DNA of 7,157 nt. It comes from an uncultured Mycoplasmatota bacterium (GTDB lineage Bacteria; Bacillota_I; Bacilli_A; RF39; UBA660). The notes beneath the pieces were generated by a model. That model had not been told where the DNA came from and searched no databases. It saw only the letters and a program-made list of their open reading frames with translations. Made by a program: the position numbers and the translations under genes. Positions 1-5,839 of the stretch are shown here, piece by piece. Position 1 is the first letter of the stretch. Every line of letters begins with the position of its first letter. Location: assembly GCA_948472605.1 (NCBI GenBank), contig CAOKUH010000076.1, forward strand, positions 1-7,157, written 5' to 3'.

Positions 1-110
1 GAGCTAACCTAGATACAATAAGGGTTTGCTCGTTTTTGTTGCAAAAGTAAAGATAGCAAAGAGAACTAGTCAATTAAGATTATTCCGATTAACACCAAAA
101 TTAACATTTT
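1..110. other. Non-coding left edge, no gene recognised
   Basis: This is the stretch downstream of ylbE up to the window edge. No convincing gene, tRNA or strong intrinsic terminator is visible. Positions 1-75 look less AT-rich and differ in texture from the neighbouring genes. A short frame on the plus strand enters from the edge at position 3 and stops at TAA 48-50, giving ANLDTIRVCSFLLQK. It could be the tail of a truncated gene, an element end, or chance. On the minus strand a weak stem (GTTAAT/ATTGAC, with one G-T pair) lacks a T tract. I make no functional claim. Confidence 0.3.
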
Positions 111-332
111 TTATTTCAAACTATCTAAAATTCCTGTTATTAAATCAATATTATCTATTGCATCACTTATTTTATCAGTCATTTTTAAGTGATATTTATC
201 TCTCATAGCTGAAACAAACTTTTTATAATTATCACTATTCCTATTTAAATCTTTATACCAATAAGAATTTCTTTTTAAATATAAAGCCATTTTTTTATCT
301 TTATCCAAATTTTGTTGTAAACTTAAATCCAT
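111..332 (-). CDS. ylbE: YlbE-like small protein
   Basis: This 73-aa soluble protein has no signal peptide or membrane segment. It resembles the YlbE-like family of Bacilli: a charged N-terminus (LQQNLDKDKKMALYLKRN), then the signature-like WYKDLNRN at about residues 25-32, matching the 'P-x-WYR-x-L-x-RNP' pattern I recall for YlbE, then a basic and amphipathic helical tail. Family length is about 75-80 aa, so it looks complete. The biochemical role of the family is unknown. The start is supported by a GAGGA Shine-Dalgarno (343-339) inside the end of ylbD, with a 6-nt spacer. Only 2 nt separate the ylbD stop from this ATG, so translational coupling is likely. In Bacillus subtilis ylbD and ylbE are also neighbours, which strengthens both calls. 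No clear terminator follows. Confidence 0.72.
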   Translation of the reverse strand: MDLSLQQNLDKDKKMALYLKRNSYWYKDLNRNSDNYKKFVSAMRDKYHLKMTDKISDAIDNIDLITGILDSLK

Positions 333-334
333 AT

Positions 335-691
335 TTAATCCTCAAATATTTTATTTATTGGCCTTGGATTAACAACTTCACTAGCTGCTACAGCTCCACT
401 TCCCTTACTAGTTAACTCTTGAACTATTCCTAAAGCTTTCTGAGCAGTTCCTATATGTTCTTGAATTGATGATAAATCAATATTTTTTATTTTATCCGTT
501 ATTGATTTAAAATTATAACTTTCATTTTTCGTTGTACTTTTATTAAAATAATCTTTCCATGCTATTTCATCATCACCATAAATATCATATATTTCATAAA
601 ATTTCTGCCAAGTAGCTTCACCATTTTTTATATATTGAACAAGTTCTGGATGAGTTTTAGCAAAATTTTTAAATTCTTCCTTTGCTGCCAT
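335..691 (-). CDS. ylbD: YlbD family protein (named 'putative coat protein' in Bacillus)
   Basis: This 118-aa soluble protein carries the N-terminal signature of the YlbD family: FKNFAKTHPELVQYIKNGEATWQKFYE (about residues 7-33), then an acidic/aromatic stretch YGDDEIAWKDYF (38-49). This matches the 'F-x-x-HP-x-LV-x-x-x-(R/K)-x-G-x-x-TWQ-x-x-YE' pattern of Bacillus YlbD. The second half is a predicted helix (about 60-95) and a low-complexity Gly/Ala/Ser linker with a polar tail. The length is slightly below that of B. subtilis YlbD. The family name comes from spore-coat association in Bacillus; nothing in this window points to sporulation, so a coat role here is unproven. The start ATG is supported by an AGGTGA Shine-Dalgarno (703-698). 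That site lies in the 3' arm of a hairpin, so initiation may depend on transcript structure. It is followed 2 nt later by ylbE. Confidence 0.78.
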   Translation of the reverse strand: MAAKEEFKNFAKTHPELVQYIKNGEATWQKFYEIYDIYGDDEIAWKDYFNKSTTKNESYNFKSITDKIKNIDLSSIQEHIGTAQKALGIVQELTSKGSGAVAASEVVNPRPINKIFED

Positions 692-729
692 AAAAAATCA
701 CCTATTACATATTATGCAACTAGGTAACT
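692..729 (-). terminator. Hairpin with T tract after parC, overlapping the ylbD ribosome binding site
   Basis: Read on the minus strand, AGTTACCTA (729-721) pairs with TAGGTGATT (704-696) over 9 bp including two G-T pairs. After a one-base bulge (G720), TTGCAT (719-714) pairs with ATGTAA (710-705) around a 3-nt AAT loop. A run of six T follows at 697-692, directly against the ylbD ATG. The shape fits a Rho-independent terminator 13 nt beyond the parC stop. The 3' arm also contains the ylbD Shine-Dalgarno AGGTGA, so the same structure would occlude ylbD translation on read-through transcripts. The stem is AU/GU-rich and its strength is unmeasured. Confidence 0.55.
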
Positions 730-741
730 TTTAACACTCAA
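711..741 (-). promoter_or_regulatory. Possible ylbD-ylbE promoter inside the hairpin
   Basis: The minus strand has TTGAGT (741-736) as a candidate -35 and CATAAT (716-711) as a candidate -10, with a 19-nt spacer that is longer than ideal. Initiation would fall near 704-703. That would give a roughly 12-nt leader beginning at the Shine-Dalgarno and lacking the 5' arm of the hairpin. The match is modest, and AT-rich DNA makes chance hits common. The case rests mainly on the need for a promoter after a terminator-like hairpin. Confidence 0.28.
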
Positions 742-3258
742 TTATATTTTAAAATCATCTAAAAAATCAGCCATAGATAATTCTTTAACCTTATCTAAAA
801 CAACTTCATCTTTGCTCATTTCTTCCTTATTTTTCTTTAAATAACTTTGTAATTCACTTTTTTTACTTATAGCATCTATTTTATATTTAGAAATATTAGA
901 TCCTGTACTTACTAAATCCATAATAGCTATTTCACTATTTTTTATTTCTCTAATTTCACTATCTGACTTTAATAAAATAATATCTCTAGCGTCGGTTGTT
1001 AAAGCTTTAATTACTTCATAATTTACTGACTTAACTTTCTTTATTAAATTATTGCCTCTTTTAGCTCTTCCAGTTTCTAAAAAATCTAATTCTTTAATTC
1101 TTTTAGCTGTTTTATTATTAGTAAATATATCAATATATTCAGCATTATCATAAATAAGCGCTGATACTACAAAACTATCTTTTAAATTCATACCTTTTAC
1201 TCCTCCAGATTTAACCCCAGTTAAAGGTATTTCATCAGATAAAAATTTTGTATAAAATCCATCACTACTAACAAGAATAATATTTTTATTCGATAATTTT
1301 ACATCTACTACTTCATCATCATCTTTTAGTTTTATCGCAGACATTGGTTTAGAGTATCTTGTAACTATATAATCTTTTAAAATACTTTTCTTTACTAAAC
1401 CATTTTTAGTTATAGTTACTATATCCTTATTTTCATCAGCCAAAACAATAGACGAAACAACTACTTCATCACTTGCCATCATTACAATATTATTGACATG
1501 TTTACCAAGTTCTTTCCATTTAGCTTCAGGAATTTTGTGTACTGGAATATATAAATAATTACCTTGATTAGTAAATACTAAGATAGTATCTAAAGTAGTT
1601 AATTCATATATATTTGTAACAAAATCTCCAGGTTTTAGTGTTGTTTCCTCATCTCCACGAGATGCATAAGATTTCATACTAACTTTCTTTATATAGCCTT
1701 CATTAGTTATAACAACGACAACATTTTCTTTCGGAATAATATCTGTCATATCAAGCTTAATTTCCGTAACTTCATCTTTTATTTTAGTACGTCTAGCATT
1801 ACCATATTCTTTTTTGATAATTTTAAGCTCAGTTTTCATTACATGTTTTAAAGCTTCATCATTATTTAGAATTTGTTCCCATATATGAATATTTTTCGCT
1901 AATTCTTCCATTTCTTCTTTTAACGCTACTATATCAGTATTTGTTAAACGATATAATTGTAATTCAACAATAGCTTTAGCTTGTTCAAAAGTAAAATCAT
2001 ATTCTTTGCATAAATTATCAATAGCATCACTTTTATTTTTAGAACCTCGAATAATTTTAATAACTTCATCTAATATACTAATTGCTTTTATTAAACCTTC
2101 TAAAATATGATATTGAGCTTTAGCATGTTCTAAATCAAATTTAGTTCTTCTTGTTATAACTTCTCTTTGATGATTAATAAATGCATCAAGTATTTCTAAA
2201 ACTCCAACTAATCTAGGACGACGATTTACAATAGCAACCATATTAAAATTATAATTAATTTGTAAATCTGTATTTTTAAGTAAGTAATTTAAAACAAGTG
2301 TAGCATTGGCATCTTTTTTTAAGTCAATGACAATTCTTGCCATATGTTCATTATCTGATTCATCAATAACATCATTAATTCCTTCAATTTTTTTATCTAA
2401 TTTAATTTCAGTTATTTTCTTTATTAATTGTTCTTTAATAACTTCATATGGTATAGAATGGACAATAATTTGCTTTTTGTTATTATTAGAGACAATTTCA
2501 CAATCAGATTTTAAAATAACTTTGCCTTTTCCTTTAGTATAGGCATCAATTAAGCCGTTTTTACCTTCAATTACTCCACCAGTGGGAAAATCTGGACCAG
2601 GCGTTAATTCCATTATTGTTTCTAATTTACAATTAGGTGATTCTATTCTTTTAATAGTAGCATCGATTACTTCACTTAAATTATGTGGAGGAATATTGGT
2701 AGCATACCCAGCACTTATTCCAGTTGAGCCATTTACTAACAAATTGGGAAAATGAGCGGGTAATACAGTTGGTTCTAATTCCTCATCATCAAAGTTATAT
2801 GTCATTTCTACAGTATTTTTATTTATAGCATTTAACATTACTTCAGCCATTTTAGATAATCTTGCTTCTGTATAACGCATAGCTGCAGGTCCATCACCAT
2901 CAATTGATCCATTATTACCATGAATGTCAATTAAACATTCCCTCATTTTCCAATCTTGACTCATTCGAACCAAAGCATCATAGATAGAAGAATCTCCATG
3001 GGGATGAAATTTACCCATAATATCTCCAACCGCTCTAGCACTTTTACGATATGGCTTATCATGCTTAAATCCTGATATATACATACAATATAAAATTCTT
3101 CTTTGAACTGGTTTTAAACCATCTCTCACATCAGGTAAAGCTCGTTCTTGAATAATTTCTTTAGAATATCTTCCAAAACCTGTTTCCATTATTTCTTCTA
3201 AACTATAATCATATATTTTTTCAATTATTTCTTTGACATTATTTTTTTTCTTTGGCAT
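742..3258 (-). CDS. parC: DNA topoisomerase IV subunit A (ParC)
   Basis: ParC is the DNA-breaking and rejoining subunit of topoisomerase IV, which unlinks replicated chromosomes together with ParE. The 838-aa protein is full length. The breakage domain contains LPDVRDGLKPVQRRILY (41-57), the quinolone-resistance region HPHGDSSIYDALVRM (85-99), and the catalytic pair Arg128-Tyr129 in AAMRYTEARL. Ser90 and Asp94 align with pneumococcal ParC Ser79 and Asp83 and are the quinolone-sensitive type. A coiled-coil gate spans about 360-490. Six strand units resembling GyrA/ParC C-terminal blades follow, at about 513, 558, 612, 659, 708 and 759, implying a six-bladed pinwheel. No canonical GyrA box (QRRGGKG) is seen, and with parE upstream this favours ParC over GyrA. 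The ATG has a near-consensus AGGATGTG ribosome binding site (3273-3266). It is the last gene of the parE operon, before a hairpin. Confidence 0.96.
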   Translation of the reverse strand: MPKKKNNVKEIIEKIYDYSLEEIMETGFGRYSKEIIQERALPDVRDGLKPVQRRILYCMYISGFKHDKPYRKSARAVGDIMGKFHPHGDSSIYDALVRMSQDWKMRECLIDIHGNNGSIDGDGPAAMRYTEARLSKMAEVMLNAINKNTVEMTYNFDDEELEPTVLPAHFPNLLVNGSTGISAGYATNIPPHNLSEVIDATIKRIESPNCKLETIMELTPGPDFPTGGVIEGKNGLIDAYTKGKGKVILKSDCEIVSNNNKKQIIVHSIPYEVIKEQLIKKITEIKLDKKIEGINDVIDESDNEHMARIVIDLKKDANATLVLNYLLKNTDLQINYNFNMVAIVNRRPRLVGVLEILDAFINHQREVITRRTKFDLEHAKAQYHILEGLIKAISILDEVIKIIRGSKNKSDAIDNLCKEYDFTFEQAKAIVELQLYRLTNTDIVALKEEMEELAKNIHIWEQILNNDEALKHVMKTELKIIKKEYGNARRTKIKDEVTEIKLDMTDIIPKENVVVVITNEGYIKKVSMKSYASRGDEETTLKPGDFVTNIYELTTLDTILVFTNQGNYLYIPVHKIPEAKWKELGKHVNNIVMMASDEVVVSSIVLADENKDIVTITKNGLVKKSILKDYIVTRYSKPMSAIKLKDDDEVVDVKLSNKNIILVSSDGFYTKFLSDEIPLTGVKSGGVKGMNLKDSFVVSALIYDNAEYIDIFTNNKTAKRIKELDFLETGRAKRGNNLIKKVKSVNYEVIKALTTDARDIILLKSDSEIREIKNSEIAIMDLVSTGSNISKYKIDAISKKSELQSYLKKNKEEMSKDEVVLDKVKELSMADFLDDFKI

Positions 3259-3289
3259 TATTAATCACATCCTAGAATTATTTTTATCT

Positions 3290-3786
3290 TTAAATTTGTT
3301 TTATAAAAGCTAACATATTTCCTCTTTCATTTTGATACTCATCTACAATTTCATATCCAAATTTTCTTAAATTATTTACAGAATATATATTATCTTTATG
3401 GGCTTTTGTAAATATGTATTTTTTTCCTATACTACTAGCATAAGATTCTAGTACTTTTAGCATTTCTAATTGATATCCATTACCAACATAAAGAGGATTA
3501 ACCATAATTGGCCCTAATGAACCAGTAATATTTTTATCTTGATAAACTCTATGTTTTTTTAAATTTTCTTCTTTTACAGGAATGTAAAACACTGAACATA
3601 CAATATTTCATTATCATAATAAAGCCATATTTTGCCTCCATTAGCCAAAATCTCTTTTATTTCATTTAATTCAAAAGGTTTTAGCCACAAAGGATTAGGC
3701 ATTTTACTTCTTACGTTATCATATAGCTTTAAATAATCAGTTAAATTTACATCATCATTAATACATTTTAAATCTAGAAAATTCAT
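3290..3786 (-). pseudogene. GNAT family N-acetyltransferase, frameshifted
   Basis: Two overlapping frames together encode one GNAT-like protein of about 165 aa. The 5' part (3786-3574, 70 codons) has an excellent AAAGGAG ribosome binding site (3799-3793) and ends at a TAA. The 3' part is open from about 3608 to 3290, and its only early start is a GTG (3592-3590) with no ribosome binding site. It carries the acetyl-CoA loop region GPIMVNPLYVGNGYQ, a variant of Q/R-x-x-G-x-G, and the motif-B-like NIYSVNNLRKFGYEIV. A single missing base joins them. Restoring one A in the AAA at 3608-3606 reads YYDNENIVCSVFYIPVK; restoring one T in the later TTTT reads NEILYVQCFYIPVK. No canonical slippery heptamer is visible. 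It starts 15 nt after parE and ends 31 nt before parC. The substrate is unknown. It could be a true pseudogene, an assembly error or, less likely, a frameshifting gene. Confidence 0.8.
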
Positions 3787-3801
3787 ATTTACTCCTTTTA
3801 T

Positions 3802-5709
3802 CTACTTTCTAAAATCATCTTCTAAAGTAAAATCAACATTTTCATTAATCCATTCTTTTCTTGGTTCTACTTGATCTCCCATAAGTAAATGAATTCTTTT
3901 TTCAGCAACCGATGCATCGCTCAAAGTTACTCTAAGGAGTCTTCTATTTTCTGGATTCATTGTAGTTTCATATAACTCCTCTGCATTCATTTCTCCTAAA
4001 CCTTTAAATCTTTGCACTTTATAATTGCCTTTTAGAGTTTTTTTCTTTTCTGCTAGTTCTTCATCATCTGCTATATAGACTTTTCCTTTATTACCTACTT
4101 CAATAGAGTATAATGGCGGAGTTGCAATATAAAGCATACCATTTTCTATTAATGGTCTCATAAAACGATAGAAAAACGTAATTAAAAGAATTTGAATATG
4201 TGATCCATCAACATCGGCATCGGTCATAATGATAATTTTGCCATAATTTGCCTCTTCAGGATCAAAACTAGCTCCTAATCCTGCTCCAATTGCATATTCA
4301 ATTTGTTTTAACTCAGCATTTGACTCTATATCATTTGTACTAGCTTTTTCACAATTTAATACTTTACCACGTAATGGCATAATTGCTTGTGTTTCACGAT
4401 TTCTAAACTTTTTAGCTGAACCTCCCGCACTATCTCCTTCGACTAAAAATAGTTCATTTTTTTTATAATCTTTTCCGGTTGCTTTCGCAAGTTTCTCACT
4501 CAAAATTCTTTCTTTAGAATTTTTTCCTGTTCCTTTACGAGCTGCTTCACGGGCTTTACGAGCGGCCTCTCTTGCCACTCTACTTTTCATAGCTTTATCT
4601 AATATTGTTAAGGCAACTTCTTTATTTTCTTCTAAAAAGAATTTTAAATTTTCATAGGTTATTGATTCAGTAACACTTTTTGCTTCTGGTGTCCCAAGCT
4701 TCCCTTTTGTTTGTCCTTCAAATTGTAATAATTTTTCTGGGATTTTTAAACTAATAACAACACTTAAACCTTCTCTAACATCGCTACCTTCTAAATTTGA
4801 TTCTTTTCCTTTAATTATATTATTTGCTCTTGCATAATCATTAAATGCTTTAGTTATCCCTGTTTTAAAACCAACTTCATGAGATCCTCCATCACTTGTT
4901 TTAACATTATTTACGAAACTTAAAATATTTTCATTATAAGAATCAGTATATTGCATTGCAATATTTACTTCAATCTCATTTTTTATTCCACTAAAATTAA
5001 TAACTTTATGAAGAGAACTTTTATTTTCATTAATATATTCAACAAAACTAACTAAACCATTTTCATAATGAAATTCACAAGATTTATTATCATTTACATC
5101 TTCTATAATTACTCGAAGATTAGGGAGTAAAAAAGCACTTTCCTGCATTCTTTCTACTATTGTTGTATAAGAAAAGCTAGCATTTTTAAACATTTCATAA
5201 TCTGGTAAAAAAGTAACAATTGTTCCTGTTTTTTTTGTTTCACCAATGGTTTTTAAATGACTTTCTAACATACCTCCGTCACAAAATCTAATATTGCTTA
5301 TTTTGCCATCAGTATAAATTGTAACATCCATTCTTTTAGATAGAGCATTAACAACACTAGCACCTACACCATGTAATCCCCCACTAACTTTATAACCATC
5401 ACTTTCAAATTTACCACCAGCATGTAAAACAGTGTAAATTACCTCAGGAGTTGATTTACCACTTTCATGCATTCCAATTGGAACACCACGTCCATTATCA
5501 CTAATTGTTATACTTTCATCGCTATTTAAAGTGATTTTAATTGTATCTCCATAACCATTTATTATTTCATCAATTGCATTATCGACAATTTCCCATATTA
5601 AATGATGAAGTCCACGTTTATCTGTTGAACCAATATACATACCTGGTCTTTTACGAACAGCTTCTAAACCTTCTAATATCTTAATTGACGATGCATCATA
5701 TTTTGCCAT
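3802..5709 (-). CDS. parE: DNA topoisomerase IV subunit B (ParE)
   Basis: ParE is the ATP-driven subunit of topoisomerase IV; it captures the transported DNA segment and supplies the metal-binding TOPRIM domain to the cleavage site formed with ParC. The 635-aa protein has a usual ParE length. The GHKL ATPase fold shows the N-box WEIVDNAIDE (39-48; Glu40, Asn44), DNGRGVPIG (71-79) and the lid GGLHGVGASVVNALS (110-124). The transducer has QTKGKLG (333-339) with the ATP-contacting Lys335. The TOPRIM domain has EGDSAGGSA (424-432; Glu424), PLRGKVLN (445-452) and DADVDGSH (497-504; Asp497, Asp499, Asp501). The C-terminal QRFKGLGEMN signature is at 566-575. GyrB is the alternative, but the downstream parC favours ParE. 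The ATG follows AAGGTGG (5720-5714). The stop is TAG, the only non-TAA stop here. It is the first gene of the parE-GNAT-parC operon. Confidence 0.96.
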   Translation of the reverse strand: MAKYDASSIKILEGLEAVRKRPGMYIGSTDKRGLHHLIWEIVDNAIDEIINGYGDTIKITLNSDESITISDNGRGVPIGMHESGKSTPEVIYTVLHAGGKFESDGYKVSGGLHGVGASVVNALSKRMDVTIYTDGKISNIRFCDGGMLESHLKTIGETKKTGTIVTFLPDYEMFKNASFSYTTIVERMQESAFLLPNLRVIIEDVNDNKSCEFHYENGLVSFVEYINENKSSLHKVINFSGIKNEIEVNIAMQYTDSYNENILSFVNNVKTSDGGSHEVGFKTGITKAFNDYARANNIIKGKESNLEGSDVREGLSVVISLKIPEKLLQFEGQTKGKLGTPEAKSVTESITYENLKFFLEENKEVALTILDKAMKSRVAREAARKAREAARKGTGKNSKERILSEKLAKATGKDYKKNELFLVEGDSAGGSAKKFRNRETQAIMPLRGKVLNCEKASTNDIESNAELKQIEYAIGAGLGASFDPEEANYGKIIIMTDADVDGSHIQILLITFFYRFMRPLIENGMLYIATPPLYSIEVGNKGKVYIADDEELAEKKKTLKGNYKVQRFKGLGEMNAEELYETTMNPENRRLLRVTLSDASVAEKRIHLLMGDQVEPRKEWINENVDFTLEDDFRK

Positions 5710-5725
5710 GTTACCACCTTAAACA

Positions 5726-5754
5726 AGTATAACATAAAAAAAAACAACAAGCAA
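5726..5754 (-). promoter_or_regulatory. parE operon promoter (extended -10)
   Basis: On the minus strand TATACT (5731-5726) is preceded by TG at the -15/-14 positions, giving TGTTATACT, an extended -10 element. A weak -35, TTGCTT (5754-5749), lies at exactly 17 nt spacing and overlaps the upstream terminator. Initiation would be near 5719, at or just inside the AAGGTGG Shine-Dalgarno, giving a leader of roughly 10-12 nt. No other good promoter lies between the terminator and parE. Confidence 0.5.
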
Positions 5755-5764
5755 AAGTTGTTGT
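5736..5764 (-). terminator. Intrinsic terminator of the surface-protein gene
   Basis: Minus-strand ACAACAA (5764-5758) pairs perfectly with TTGTTGT (5750-5744) across a 7-nt loop, followed by an uninterrupted T run to 5736. The stem is short and has only two G-C pairs, but the geometry and T tract are those of a Rho-independent terminator. It lies about 75 nt beyond the stop of the upstream gene and separates it from the topo IV operon. Confidence 0.62.
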
Positions 5765-5839
5765 CAAATATTAGTAAAATTAAATTAAATTTTATATATT
5801 TAAAAGTAAATATAGATTATCAAAAAAACTTTATCATAT

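Noticed and set aside
71..110. Terminator after ylbE
   Set aside because: The only stem found (GTTAAT/ATTGAC with a G-T pair and a 13-nt loop) is weak and not followed by a T run.
26..208. A 60-aa open frame on the plus strand
   Set aside because: It runs antisense into ylbE, has no ribosome binding site of note, and its composition (Leu/Phe/Tyr-rich) is what the complement of an AT-rich gene gives.
2306..2542. A 78-aa open frame on the plus strand inside parC
   Set aside because: It lies wholly antisense to the conserved ParC coding sequence and is a shadow of it.
3290..3592. The 3' GNAT frame as an independent GTG-start gene
   Set aside because: No ribosome binding site precedes the GTG, and the product would lack the N-terminal part of the GNAT fold, which the overlapping frame supplies.
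3600..3612. Programmed -1 frameshift site in the GNAT gene
   Set aside because: No X-XXY-YYZ heptamer and no obvious downstream stem are visible; simple indel or sequencing error is more economical.
742..5709. GyrB-GyrA instead of ParE-ParC
   Set aside because: No GyrA box (QRRGGKG) is seen in the C-terminal domain, and the ParE length and operon form fit topoisomerase IV better.
5775..5794. Inverted repeat TAAAATT/AATTTTA as a terminator or operator
   Set aside because: It is made only of A and T, lacks a following T tract in the right place, and is expected by chance in such AT-rich spacer DNA.
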